A stretch of 64,000 nt of DNA from Epiperipatus broadwayi (GCA_028023455.1 JAQFVV010000157.1:2356001-2420000), one strand, 5' to 3'; counted from the first letter of the stretch, positions 49,566 to 61,149 are shown. The notes: generated by a model not told the origin, from the letters alone. A program made the numbers and translations.

Positions 49566-50148
49566 TTAAAACTAAACTTGATCTTATTTTATTGATTCCT
49601 ATCACTGTCTCGGTCTATATATATATATATATATATTTTCTGCATTCCTTTTGTAAACTCATAGACGTTAATTAGCCACCCAAACTTCTTTTAGTATAGA
49701 GTCTTTTGTTTCTCCCTGACCACCAGGTACCGGTCAAAGGTCATACTAGTAGTGGCATCAGATGCGTTGTCATGTAGATGGCACTGTGAAATTTGGGCTT
49801 TAGATTCGAACTTAGTATATCTAGAAGGCAACCCCTCCTAGAATGTTCAGTTTCATGTCTGGGGTTTGAATTCTGCAGTGTGTTAGCGAGATAGATGATT
49901 CTGACTGTTTACAATATTAACAATGAGTTAATTATCAATGTTTGTACATTATGAATAAAGATTTAGACTTAGTAAACATAGTGATGACCTAATGTCAAGC
50001 CAATCTTTAGGCAAACAAGTATGGAAAATAAAAGTAAAATTCTGTTACATAATTTTATTTTTTAACTACAACCAATATAATACATGCAACAATAGACAGC
50101 CATGGTAATGGAAAAGAAAATGGAAATGCTAGTACCCTAAACACCGGA
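49566..50148. other. intergenic, no gene seen
   Basis: Slightly less A+T-rich at 49640-49900. (AT)n at 49616-49637. No gene or repeat family recognised. Confidence 0.5.
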
Positions 50149-50480
50149 AACTAAGCATGGTATAAAAGCAAACCCAGTTCATTTCTGTCATCATTGGTTA
50201 TTTTTCAATAAAGCCAACAATTTAAGGTTGGATGTTAGAATAAAGATGGATGACTTGTTTGAATATTCCATATTATCCATATAATTTTTGCAGTGCAAGA
50301 TTATAAGAAATTATAACTAAGCATGGTATAAAAGCAAACCCAGTTCATTTCTGTCATCATTGGTTATTTTTCAATAAAGCCAACAATTTAAGGTTGGATG
50401 TTAGAATAAAGATGGATGACTTGTTTGAATATTCCATATTATCCATATAATTTTTGCAGTGCAAGATTATAAGAAATTAT
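50149..50480. repeat. perfect 166-bp tandem duplication
   Basis: 50149-50314 and 50315-50480 are identical as far as I can read them, both starting AACTAAGCATGGTATAAAAG. Absence of differences implies a very recent duplication or an assembly artefact. Confidence 0.9.
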
Positions 50481-52779
50481 AACCGATGATTAAATAAAGA
50501 AAAGTCTGATAAATTCATGTGGTTTAACAAAAGAACTGGACTGATTTTAAATTGAAATTTAAAAATAAAAACTGCACTATTATTTGATTATGGAGAAAAA
50601 AGAAATAGAACAATGCCAGCATTTATATAAAATGATTAATTATTTTTTTCTTGTATAAGCCATTAAATACCAAATAGCAAATCAAGAAAAATTAAAGCTG
50701 TTATAAACTGCTATGCAATGTATTCTGGCTAAATTAACATTGCCATAGGTTGGAGTGCTACTGTCCTGACCATAGAAGTGCAATGACTTAATCTACTTGC
50801 CTGTATAATGCCTAAAAAAACACCAAGTGTTTTTCACTAAATATCTAAATGGATCGAGAAGGAAAGAAACTGCAGAAAATGGAAACATCACATCAAGCAC
50901 ATTGCATGACTTACCAAAGAAGAATGATCCAAAGAGAGATAGACTGTATCCATAAAAGACATCATTGCCAAACTCATGGACTTTAACCAAGATGATTTCA
51001 AGAAAGTTTTGATTTTATCATATATTTTTTTATATGTTTGTAAAATTCTAATTTTATTTCACTTCCACATTTGAAAACGTGTCTACATTTGGAAGAATCC
51101 ATTATGAGTGAAAGCAACAGAATAAGGGGGGGGGTATTAAGTTAGATTAAAAAAATTATGCTAAATAAAGTTTAGTTCAGCTTTACCTCCATAGTGACTT
51201 AACACTGATTATTACCATTATGATATAGAATAATGTAAGATTTTTGATATTATTCCATATTAAGCACATACACTTATTATAGGACAGGGTACATGTTATT
51301 TGTTTTTTCTTATTGTTAAGTAATGATCATTTATATTTATTTTTTGGTATAAATGACTAGCCTAGATGTTCTTTTCTATTAACTGTAGAGAACCATACAT
51401 AGATAGGGATCCCCAAAGAAGATGGAACATCAATAACTGGAATTGGACAATGAGGCTATTACACATACACTTGTATAATATTATTAATTAGCCAGTCAGC
51501 TTCATGGCTAATTTAATAATGTTTTGTTTTTACTATTTTTATTTTGCTTTGTAAATAATTAGTGCCATGTTGTGTACTTCTACCATGGGTAAGAGTTTGG
51601 AATAGTGAACATATTTAATCATTGTTATGGTAAAAATACATCCTTGACACACACAATTATATCTTTTTATTATGTTAAGAAGTTTTGAATTTTTGTTTTG
51701 TTATTTAATAAATGTCAATTTGATTTAAATTAAACTGGTCTATAGTTTATCAAAATCATTTATACATTCATTCATCAACTTATGACTGGATATATACATA
51801 TACACATGTCTCATTCTTATATAATAATACAGTAATACATTTGGATGAATCTTTAAATCAATTGGAACCTGTATAGAGGTGTGGTAGTTGCTATCTAGTA
51901 TAAATTTACCATTGAAGAGAACTGAAGGCAGAATTCTCCCTGATTTTAATTACTGAAACATAACAGAACCTGAAAGAGGGGTGAGGTATGGATGAACTAG
52001 CCCAAATTTTATCTAAATTTAATGTGAAAACTTAGAGCTATCTCATTGGAGGTAGATACAATCATGGGTTAGATATTTTATCAGTCATTCACAGCATCAT
52101 ACCAGAAGACTCTATCTGACTATAGTGAGATGCATTCCCCCTCCTCTAGTGGAAAACCCAGACTGTTACAACACTAAACACTGGATATTTAACACAACAC
52201 TGAACCTTATTGGGAACAGCTGATATTAAATTTATCAAATGGAAATATGAAAGGTAAAGTTGAAATAATACAGGCTTTCTGGAATTATTCCTATAAGAAA
52301 GAGCATCATGGAAATGTAGGAATTATTACAATTACACAAAAAAGTATGGTATCTCTCTAGTGGATTCAGATTCCAACATGATTAAAATATCTCAAAGAAA
52401 TATTGTGACAAATCCAACTGAAAATGATGTATGGAAGATATACTGTTACTATCTACATAAAAAGTAATTGATGAGAATGATCTATAATCAGATATTCATA
52501 GATCAGAAATAGATAAACTTATACAGAATATAAACAACAGAAAAGTTTGGTGCAGTTAAAATAATGAGTAGACCATATGGAATTATCCATCAACATTGTC
52601 AATGAATTTGAAAATCAGAATATGGCTAAGAAAATACTGTTATTCAATCTTTATCCCACTCTGTGAAAATATTAAAGTGATTTAATACCTATAGAAAAAT
52701 AGCTCACGTTAGTAAAACATAGTTGATATTGCTTAAAGTTATTTATTCTTTCATAAATATTCAATGAGTAATTGGTGAT
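50481..52779. other. intergenic, may include the 5' part of a decayed LINE
   Basis: No intact gene. From about 51860 the plus strand becomes A-rich with a coding-like texture (short stretches such as GNVGIITITQKSM near 52310) that may be the endonuclease part of the LINE relic at 52780. A G8 run lies at about 51127. Confidence 0.4.
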
Positions 52780-53560
52780 TCATCTGAAGAAATAGAAAAC
52801 AAAAAAATCATAAAAGAATATATGTTTTGTGAAATATAAAAGTATTTTGATAAAATAAGATGTGGAAAATAGTTTTAAAATGTGATACATCTTTATTTTC
52901 TGTTAAAAGTCATCAAAAATCTTTATAAATCCAATCTATAATAATCAAAATAGGCAAAATTACAATTGAAGATACAACAGGTATTATTAGGCTACAATGA
53001 GAGAAGATGACTATTAATAAAGAGAACTTAACAAATATATTGGAAAGCAATGTCATTAAATCATAACCTATGTCATTAACATGCTTCACCCCTTTTTAAA
53101 TAAGAAGTTTTATGGATTTTGAGTTTGTAGATAAATTTTAATGCCTGAGCTTCAACCATAGCAATAATGGTCAATGTGACCCAAAAATGTACAGAAAAAT
53201 TATGATTGCAAGAACAGTAATGGCAAAACTCTATAAAATATGGGGAAAAAAGCATGATAAAAAAATGAATTAAAATTGATCATTTATTTTGTTTTTCCAA
53301 TTGCTACTCATGCTGCCAACCCATAAATATTCAAAAAAGTAGATAAAAGAATAAATAAATGCATTTGAGATATGATGCTTTTAGATAATAATTTTTAATC
53401 TTTGGATCTCCTTAGGATTAATATAATCCATTTTAGAAGAAATCGAGATTAATATGAGATTATCAGTGTTAATGAAAAATCAAATAATGGAGTATTCCAG
53501 TTAATGGCAATGAAATCTAGCAACCTAAAAAAGATTTCACATTGAGGCAGAATGAAGATT
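52780..53560 (+). pseudogene. strongly decayed LINE reverse transcriptase
   Basis: Fragments in the plus frames resemble the palm-thumb part of non-LTR reverse transcriptases: VIKNLYKSNL near 52905, and KMYRKIMIARTVMAKLYKIW near 53190. The latter pattern (R-x-IAIAR-x-x-M-x-KL-x-KIW) precedes the LVxALVFP.YGxE region in many LINE RTs. Frameshifts and stops are frequent and no catalytic YxDD remains visible. It is a different lineage from the RTE copies. Confidence 0.45.
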
Positions 53561-54493
53561 ATGACCATCATTTTTTAATGTGATGAATAGATCAGATTAG
53601 TGGTTGCTAAGGGTAGTCAAGATTTTGGAGTATGCTTATGAATATAAGTATAACAAGAATTATTTTTAACTAAGAATGAGAATTACTATCCAAAAATTAT
53701 TATAATAACAAGCATTATCAGCTGCTCTTAACCTGAAATTATTAATAAATAAAAACTTTTATTAATACTTTAAATTAAATGTGCTAGTAGTTGTAATGTT
53801 GCTTATATAAAACATTTATTATCATAATAATATAAATATATAAAAAATTTGAACACTTAGACCAAAAACATTAAATTTCTATTTCACAGTTTCACTAGCT
53901 GCTGAGCATGCTTTTGACTGCACAGATCAGACCCATAGTACTCATAATTTGCAGATGTAACATTTAAATAAGATTAAAATTATGTAAATAGCTAATGCCC
54001 AAGTTTATAAATCTTATCAGGCTTATAAAACCAATAAATTTGTAAAAGAAAATATTCTTGAAACTGCAGTATAATTTGCAATGTTAGACCAAATTTAAGA
54101 CTTGTATTTAGTAATATATCCATTTATAACTTTATTCTTGTGATGATTAAATATTTTTCATGACTACAGATAATTTCAAGTTTAATAGCAAATGTTAATG
54201 GAATTTTTTCCAAATCCAAGTTTTCACATAAATTTTGTTGAACTGTCAATTGAAAATGTTCTGGAGTCAGAATGTAGCAAAGGAGAGACAGCATTTTCCA
54301 CAAATTGTCACATAAGAGCTTTTTAATCATTCATCATTTCAAGATCTGTATATATTGATAGTCATCAGATCAGATCTCTAAAAATGTGACATTATGCTAG
54401 AAATTCACATGAAATTACTAATTAGAGGTAGATTTTTTTACTTTCATCTTAACATCCTTTAACAATTCCACCTTCAAATAAAATTGAATTGAA

Positions 54494-54524
<31 letters not shown>

Positions 54525-55285
54525 AACTATAACAAATCTAATATAATATATATATATATATATTGTAACTATAACAAATCTAAGAGCAACATTAATATAG
54601 TTATATTACAAAGCTACATGGAAAAAATTGCTTAATAAATACTCATATCAAAATTGAATAGTAAATATTTAGAATGCCTAAAAAATAGAAAAAAGATATT
54701 AATTTTTTCATATTATTAAATATTCTATAAAATTATTTTGTAATAAGAGTTAAATAATAATGATAAATTGCTATAAAGGAAAAGTTTAATCTGCCTTTCA
54801 GATGGAAGTTTTAATTAAATACCTTGTGAATTTTTAAAGTAAATCTGATGGCAGATTTGAATCTAATATTAAAACTTAGAATAAAAATAGTAAAATTATT
54901 GACCTATAAAGGTCAGGGACAAATTTTCTTTCTTCTTGTGTTAACAATTGTAAATAAAAAAAAGAGAGAAAAAAAAACATTTTTCTTCCATTTATTTAGG
55001 TATCAAAGTATAATATTAGTTATAAATTAGTTTCCACAACATGTTTTGATAAAAATGTTTTTGAGAAAAATATGTTGTTGTAATGACATAAAGATTAGAT
55101 TTTCCCTAGCTGATTACATATACATTGCTTAACAACATATTTAAACAATATCAAATAAGTATACAAGCTTCCAGATTACATACCAATTACATTCCAATCC
55201 AGTCTACTTTTGAAGCAGTGATACATGCCAAAAAGAGAAACAATAGCTGGTTAAAAATATTTTCCATTGTAACTTGGATAGCCAT
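53561..55285. other. intergenic with a small AT-linked tandem duplication
   Basis: No supported gene. At 54495-54583 a (TA)n run plus TTGTAACTATAACAAATCTAA occurs twice in tandem. ORFs at 54124 (minus) and 54848 have no family resemblance. Confidence 0.5.
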
Positions 55286-55296
55286 ATTTTAATAAT

Positions 55297-55922
55297 AAAA
55301 TAAAGATTGATTATGATGAATTAGAAGAAGTTAACAGTTACAAATACCTTGGTCAGATTATTAATACAGATGGAAACATAATGGAGGAAATTTATCATAG
55401 AATTAAACTTGGTTGGAGTGCTTTTGGTAGAAATAACTTGATACTAAAAGGAAATATGCCTATGTGTTTGAAAAGGAAGGTTTTTAACAAATGTGTTTTA
55501 CCAGTTCTTACTTATGGATCTGAGACTTGGACACTCAATAGAAGAGCAATACAGAGACTTCAGACCACTCAAAGAAGTATGGAGAGGTGTATGTTGGGAG
55601 TAACAAGAAGAGATCGAAAATGCAATGTATGGGTAAGAGAACAAACAGGTGTCACTGACATCATTGAAAAAATTAAAAGATTGAAGTGGAGTTGGGCTGG
55701 ACATATTGCTAGAAGAGATGATAATAGGTGGACAATTGAAATTTTAAACTGAATTCCAAGAGATTGTAAAAGACCCAGAAAGAGACCACATGTGAAATGG
55801 ATGGATGAAATAAGAAAGTGTGCTGGGGTGATGTGGAAAAGAGAAGCTAAAGATCGGAGAAGATGGATTAAACTTGGAGAGACCTTCATCCTGCAGTGGA
55901 TTGATAATGGTTGATAATGATG
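55297..55922 (+). mobile_element. 5'-truncated RTE LINE with 11-bp TSD
   Basis: The fragment begins within the RT (KIDYDELEEVNSYKYLGQ region) and runs to the family 3' tail GATAATGGTTGATAATGATG. ATTTTAATAAT at 55286-55296 and 55923-55933 is the target-site duplication. The fragment aligns along its length with the 3' part of the element at 43.2 kb on the opposite strand. It joins two frame segments that are split in that copy (IKLGWSAFGRNNLILKG reads through here). Confidence 0.9.
55300..55911 (+). pseudogene. RTE reverse transcriptase C-terminal fragment
   Basis: One frame from KIDYDELEE through LTYGSETWTLNRRAI, RSMERCMLGVTRRDR and WSWAGHIARRDDNRW to ILN, where a TGA replaces the Trp of the ILNWIP motif seen at 43.2 kb. 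After it the same frame continues (DCKRPRKR, WMDEIRKCAG, WIKLGETFILQWIDNG) to a stop. So the fragment carries one nonsense mutation and no frameshift that I can see. It lacks the endonuclease and RT catalytic motifs, so it is inert. Confidence 0.85.
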
Positions 55923-55933
55923 ATTTTAATAAT

Positions 55934-57301
55934 TACCTTTAAAGTATTTTAATTAATACTTCAGTCCTAACATCAATTATGTTGACTTTATCTAACAGAA
56001 AACTATCTACAATGTGTGATTAGGCAACAGAAAAAAATCATACCAGCCAAAGTGTCTGAAAGTCGAATCCAGAAATTAATGCTGAAGTTTTGCAAATCCA
56101 TCCAGTACAATACTTCTATAATGCCATAAAATGAGAAATAGACAGTGCCATATAAACTACCCAAGATCTATTAATAGTGCTGCTGTATTTATTCTCTAGC
56201 ATCACCAGTGTCCAATGAAAAGAACTACCAATGACTAAGGAACTAATGAAGACAAACAAAATATTAAAAGAACACTATCTGCAAAACTATGATTTGTGAC
56301 TGTTCAGTATTTAAGGTGGTAAGATCTTATCATTATAAATGTTATAAGGCGTTAAACTTAACCTAAACATAAATTAAAAATATGTTTTATTATTATGATA
56401 TTTAATATTTTTGTATAGTATATAAGCAACAGTTTTATCTATTTAGTGTTAATAAATTATCAAGTTATTTTTTTATTAACCCATTTAGTTTGTACATTAT
56501 ACTTTTAACACCCATATGATAGTTAATATCCATAGTCCTGAGAAATCATGCAATCCACTGGGTCATATGCAGGAAAGGCAGTAACAATTTATACTTGATG
56601 ATGATCGTTCCTTTAAAAGTTTTCCAAAAGTAAACTTTCTTTTTAGAAGGTTTGGTACTTTTGAGTTTTATTTTTATTGAAATTGAAAAACAAATAAAAC
56701 ACTTTTGAAAGTACTTGTACTTTTAAATCATCATCATCATCATCGATTGGTTAATATTATTATATATTTGAATTGAATCACTTTATTCGAATTTTATTAA
56801 TCATTCAACTTTGATATTCATTTGAATTAAAATTTAGGTACATATTGAATATATATATATCCATGTTCAAACTTGTGTACTGTGTAATACTGTTACAAAT
56901 AAATCGTTGACATTTACCAATAGTTTACATTGAATTTTAACACACGTGAGATTAACTAATTACTTCATATACCTGTATATATAAATATATGATTATATAA
57001 ACAAAAAGCTTTGGAGTAAACTCTACAATATTCAATATACGAATATTTAGTTAAGAAGAAAATATATTTTTTATTTACTTCATGCTGTTGCTAACTTTTC
57101 AAGGTATTGCACCTCCTTATAGCTTAATATTTTTTTAATAACTCTTATACTGCTATCATAGCAGTAATATCCATACAATTTGTGTTTAATGTGTTGATCT
57201 AAGTTTTTTCTCTTATTTTTCTTTCACTGCATATAGCTTTATCTTATATGTTTTTCTCATTTATAAAGTTTTTTGTCGTGAAAATATATATATATTTTTC
57301 T
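55934..57301. other. intergenic, no gene seen
   Basis: A+T-rich. (ATC)n at about 56728-56742, a sequence like the RTE tail, may mark a very short RTE insertion. Nothing else recognised. Confidence 0.5.
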
Positions 57302-57403
57302 CATATGTCATAGCATCGACCGGGAGGCGAACCCACAACCGTCTGCAACCAATTACTTGTTTGCAAGGCGACTGCGTTGACCTCTCGGCTAACAACGCTT
57401 GAC
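57302..57403 (-). mobile_element. tRNA-derived SINE, best-preserved copy
   Basis: Reverse orientation. On its own strand: GTCAAGCGTTGTTAGCCGAG, with A-box TAGCCGAGAGG, CAACGCAGTCGCCTTGCAAA, B-box GGTTCGCCTCC, then the tail CGGTCGATGCTATGACATATG. Both pol III boxes match consensus. The family appears to be a tRNA-like head with a ~20-bp tail, about 100 bp in all, close to the minimum for a SINE. Confidence 0.85.
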
Positions 57404-57583
57404 GAAAAAAAATATTTCTATATTATATGCTACAGCTTTACAAATATAGTAATAAAGTGTATTTAAATTTTCAAAATAATTTTACTAACTTTAATATATT
57501 TATAAGCTTGCACTCTTACACACACATATATATAGAACTCAGACTTTCAAGGTTCCTACTCCACATATATGTGAAAAAGATAA

Positions 57584-57637
57584 ATAATCAATATATATAT
57601 TTCATGCTGAACGAGCATTCACCAGTTGGTCCAGATC
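57584..57637 (-). ncRNA. hammerhead motif with GAAA retained, family H
   Basis: Minus strand: GAUCU, bulge GGA, CCAA, core CUGGUGA (A6 to G), stem II AUGC/GCAU fully paired around UCGUUCA, GAAA intact, stem III region UAUAUAUA, then UUGA. It is the only family H copy here that keeps the catalytic G of GAAA, which supports GAAA as ancestral. The A6 change should abolish cleavage. Confidence 0.6.
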
Positions 57638-57813
57638 ACCATCTCCCCCCCCCACACACATATATATATATATATAACCATTTTCGGATTTTCGATGATA
57701 TGAATAGCTGAAGAATCGAAGGATGGAGAAGATTCATACATGCCTATTAAAATTTGAGATTTGCTATCTTAATTAAAACGAAGCATTGTTTGTATATATG
57801 TTTTGGAGATTGG

Positions 57814-57868
57814 GATCTGGAGCAACTAATGAGTGATGGCTCAGCACAAAATTTGTATATTAAAGATC
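57814..57868 (+). ncRNA. degenerate type-I hammerhead motif, family H
   Basis: GAUCU, bulge GGA, GCAA; core CUAAUGA (G5 to A); stem II partly paired (GUGAUGG...CAGCAC); AAAA for GAAA; UUUGUAUA; then UUAA and AGAUC closing stem I. The outer stem GAUCU/AGAUC is perfect. Two catalytic bases are lost. Confidence 0.5.
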
Positions 57869-58107
57869 AATTCATGTATGTGGTCATGTGTATCAGTTAT
57901 ATAAGATGGACTGGATAGCTATAGGGAGCTTAAAAGTCTGAGTTCACTGTATTTAATTACATTAAATTTAGTATAGACAATATACATGTATTTAAATATT
58001 ACATATTCAGCTTGTATTCTGTCCATCCCTCTTTTATGTATTTAAATGAACATATGAAGCTATTATATGTGAGAAGTCAAAATGACTTAATGTCAAAATG
58101 GATATGG

Positions 58108-58432
58108 AAATACATTAACATGGGCTTTGAGCATTCCATCTTTTGATTTTCAATAATATGAATGGCTGAAAGAGTTGGAGGTGGAGAAGATTGAAGCTTG
58201 TCCATTAAAGTTTGAAGATGTACTATCTTAATATAAACTGAGCATTGATTGTATATATGTGTGGGAAATGGTGATCTGCACCAACTGGTGAGTGCTGGTT
58301 CAGCAACAAAATACATATATTGTACATCATTTATCTTTTTCACATGTAAGTGGTCATCATGTGTATCGATTATATAAAATGGAATGCATAGCTGTAGAGA
58401 GCTGAAAGTCTGAGTTGAAGTCCTGTCTAATA
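58108..58432 (+). mobile_element. hammerhead repeat unit, single (family H copy 5)
   Basis: A single unit, GGGCTTTGAGCATTCCATC to AAAGTCTGAGTTGAAGTCC, followed by (AT)n. It is one of the better-preserved copies and the best template for the family consensus. It lies about 160 bp upstream of another hammerhead and of the Penelope-like fragment. Confidence 0.8.
58273..58328 (+). ncRNA. degenerate type-I hammerhead motif, family H
   Basis: GAUCU, bulge GCA, CCAA; core CUGGUGA; stem II UGC/GCA around UGGUUCA with one inserted base; AAAA for GAAA; UACAUAUA; then UUGU and ACAUC. Inner and outer stem I are largely retained, but A6 and G12 are changed. Confidence 0.5.
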
Positions 58433-58595
58433 TATATATATATATGAAAAACAAAAACAAGTTTTATATACGTAAAAAACTGCTATCGCTTGTATTAATG
58501 ATCAATAGATGGAGCTTTACCAAGACCTCCAAACAAGCATATTTGTTTACATAAACATCAGAGTCAATATTCACTGTCTCTTTCATTTTGCTCCA

Positions 58596-58642
58596 CCCTC
58601 AGATCAGCTGATTTCACGCTGATTTGCTCTCATCAGTGAGGG
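58596..58642 (-). ncRNA. type-I hammerhead ribozyme motif near the Penelope-like fragment
   Basis: Minus strand: CCCUCA, core CUGAUGA, hairpin II GAGC-AAAUCA-GCGU, GAAA, short stem III (A-U, U-A, C-G around AGCU), C17, then UGAGGG. Stem I CCCUCA/UGAGGG is six perfect pairs and all core bases are present. Stem II has one mismatch and one G-U in its two core-proximal pairs. A three-pair stem III is typical of hammerheads reported in Penelope-like elements. It lies 107 bp before a Penelope-like ORF fragment, on the opposite strand. Confidence 0.7.
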
Positions 58643-58748
58643 ATAGAAGTTAGAAACTAGACCTAAATATTAACTCCAAACGTTTATGCAAAACGTTTCT
58701 ATCAGTTTGCAAGCATGAATTTTACATATATATATATATATACACACA

Positions 58749-59027
58749 TTACAAAAACGATATAATGATCATAAGACATTATATAAACGTGTACAGAAAG
58801 AAAATGTATCTTCAGTAAATATGAATACTCCATTAATTATTTTTGATCATAATAAAGTATGTAATTATGGTTTTAAATTTAATAATAGAGATGTAAAAAT
58901 TATTCAAATTGAAAGATGTAATGAAAAACGTAAAATTAAGGAGGCAATGATGATATCTAGGATTAGAGATGGTTTAATGAATAGACAATCAGCTAATATA
59001 AAAACAACAGAATTGTGGGAAATTTGA
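58749..59027 (+). pseudogene. Penelope-like element fragment (GIY-YIG C-terminal part)
   Basis: The open frame starts upstream of the first Met (58821): LQKRYNDHKTLYKRVQ, then NMNTPLIIFDHNKVCNYGFK, then RDVKIIQIERCNEKRKIKEA, MMISRIRDGLMNRQ and a stop after TELWEI. The order R-H, PL-x-x-F/H, G-x-x-F, VKII-x-x-E, R/K-KEA-x-x-I, N-R-Q is the C-terminal half of the GIY-YIG endonuclease found after the reverse transcriptase in Penelope-like elements, including the Glu that binds metal. The GIY and YIG motifs and the whole RT are missing, so this is a 5'-truncated insertion. The frame it does have is free of stops over about 90 codons. Family assignment is by motif order only; a stand-alone GIY-YIG relic is the alternative. 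Confidence 0.55.
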
Positions 59028-59304
59028 ATGGATTGAATGATGGGCAAGTTTTTATTTTCTGTACATCTACATTAATGGTTGATAAAGATTGTCAGTGAAA
59101 CAATTGAAAGTACTTCCAGTAAAGAATATATTATTTAATTTTGAATACTGTGTTGAATAAATTTGTTTGAATTATTATTATATATATATACTCGTTCATA
59201 ACAGCCCCTTAATAAATGAATGTGGTTATTCTAATTTTAGAAAAGAAAAAAAAAGCCAAAGAATTAAGAGTTAAAGGTGAGTTTTATAATAGATTTACAA
59301 AGTT
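59028..59304. other. probable Penelope-like 3' region, then spacer
   Basis: Non-coding A+T-rich sequence after the ORF fragment. (AT)n at 59179-59190. No further motif seen. Confidence 0.4.
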
Positions 59305-59641
59305 AACAATAAATCACAACTAGCCCCACCTCCACTCCTCACTGACACTTGGGAAATCCTCCAACTCCCAACTAGCCCCACTTCCACTCCTCACTGACAC
59401 TTGGGCAATCCTCCAATTCCCATCCTCTCAGCCTCTGTCATAGGACTCAATCACAAAGACATGCATTTCTGACCGACCTGGACTACACACCATTTTCCCT
59501 CTCCACTTCCCATTCCCTTTTTACATGTATCCTTCCCCTCTTACCATGTTGCTCCTGAAATTTCATTTGTTTTACTGTATCTGGGGTTTTTTTTTTATGA
59601 ATAAACATCTCATCTCTGAAAAAAAAAACAATAAATCACAA
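59305..59641 (+). mobile_element. polyadenylated retrocopy with 15-bp TSD
   Basis: AACAATAAATCACAA at 59305-59319 and 59627-59641 flanks a 307-bp insert (59320-59626). The insert ends in an A-run preceded by the signal AATAAA (about 59600). The insert is C-rich, close to half G+C, unlike everything around it. It begins with two tandem 52-bp units (CTAGCCCCACCTCCACTCC and its variant). It has no tRNA-like boxes, no long ORF and no similarity to the LINE tails here. It looks like the 3' end of an mRNA or LINE transcript inserted by target-primed reverse transcription, or a SINE of unknown head. Confidence 0.85.
59317..59421. repeat. two 52-bp tandem units inside the retrocopy
   Basis: CAACTAGCCCCAC(C/T)TCC, CTCCTCACTGACACTTGGG and AATCCTCCAA(C/T)TCCC repeat with a 52-bp period and about four differences. 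The CAA at the left edge overlaps the target-site duplication. Confidence 0.85.
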
Positions 59642-60709
59642 TTATATCTACACACACCACATGTAATCTGTTTATTTGATATTTTGCATTAATGCTTTTT
59701 AACTTGCTCAGCAGCCATCTTTACTACTGAAACACTTTAATATTTGTTTAATTTTTAGTCTTCAGTGTATTCCATCCTCTATCATATCCTCCAATCAACA
59801 TTGCACTTCTTTAGTGATTTAATCTTTATAATGTAACCGAACTTCATTTCTCAATAAAAATATAATTCTAGAAAATCTGTTATTTCTCATTTGCCCTATG
59901 TGCTCAATCCAACAGATAGTTGATCGTACATTCAATATTATTATAAACAGCAAGTGAAAGAAAATAATAATTTACCTTATCATAATGTTGTTAAAATATT
60001 ACTGCACATTCTTAAAATAAAATTTTCTTGCCTTTATATATTTTATTTCCATATAATTATCTTAGAATAAAGTATTCATATGTATAAAATAATCTAAGTT
60101 GAAGTAAGTATATAAATATGATGAAATATTCTATCATTTAATAAATTAAATGCATTTAAATATTGAAGTCTATACTATCTTTCAACACCCAAGTCTATCT
60201 TTTCATCTAAAAAGCTATCATTATATTCAACTGATTGCTATAGTAGTAGATTAAGCAATTGCATTGCTTAAGATTTATATAACATTTGTGAATTCCCCAA
60301 AATAAAAAGAACAGTGGCATATATTCTGATATAAGGAAGGGATAGCATATAAAGTATGTGTAATACAAATGTAATGTTTGTTATCTGAAAATTGTTTATA
60401 TTTTTGAAAAATCAATTGCATTATCATTTTCAGAATCAAAACAGGAATCGCCTTCAGCTCTAAACTTTCTTTTTTCACACGGAAATGCTTAATTCTTTTA
60501 AATTATATGGCTATTTTCTGATTAAATCAGTCATTGTTACTATTTTAACCAATAATCAGCTCTATGATCATGTTAGTTAAAGCTTTAAAATAAAAATGAT
60601 GCAATTGAGAACCCCCCCCCCTCCGAACAAGGAAAGTCTGAAGTATAGCCTATGCAAAAATCAACTGCTGAATTGACCTAATAAACATTCAAAAATAAAA
60701 GTTTTCTTG
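59642..60709. other. intergenic, no gene seen
   Basis: A+T-rich; a C9 run at about 60611-60620. The plus strand from 59750 to 59920 has RTE-like phrases (TTCCATCCTCTATCATATCC) too weak to annotate. Confidence 0.45.
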
Positions 60710-60811
60710 CATTGGTGGTCAAGAGGTCAGCGCGACTGCATTGCACTTGCAGGCAGTTGCCCGGATTGCGGGTTCGCGTCCCGGCCGATGCTATGACACT
60801 TAAAAAAAAAA
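60710..60811 (+). mobile_element. tRNA-derived SINE, variant head
   Basis: A-box TGGTCAAGAGG, B-box GGTTCGCGTCC, then the shared tail CCGGCCGATGCTATGACA and an A-run. The head differs from the other copies (TTGCACTTGCAGGCAGTTGC in the middle), so it is a second subfamily with the same 3' tail. Confidence 0.85.
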
Positions 60812-61149
60812 AAGTGGCTGAAAAAAATTCTTATTATTAGCTAAAATAGTACCAAGTTTTTAACACTAATTACTAAATCAAAGACTTTATATATTTGATC
60901 ATTCTATAAAATGACAAGAATTATCTGCATACTTATTTAAATCAAGAAGCCAAAAAGATTCAGCTTAATGATTTAGCTATTTTAAAGCAATCTGATACAA
61001 TATATAATGATATGTAGATCTTGGAGAATTATATATACATTCAAAAAAGTATCAAGGTATATATTTCTGTAGTATAATTGTCAACATGTCACTCTCATGC
61101 AAAGCAGGGACTGGTTTCTAACCACTTTTAACGCCTTATGGAATGGTAT
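60812..61149. other. intergenic, no gene seen
   Basis: A+T-rich spacer, nothing recognised. Confidence 0.5.

Larger units (their letters stand above)
57535..57946. mobile_element. hammerhead-bearing fold-back, asymmetric (family H copy 4)
   Basis: GAACTCAGACTTTCAAGG at the left end pairs with the complement at the right end (AAAGTCTGAGTTC). The left arm has the terminal part and one hammerhead-like motif, then breaks into a C9/(CA)/(TA) run. The right arm is a nearly full ~270-bp unit with its own motif. Same family as 9731-10381. Confidence 0.75.
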
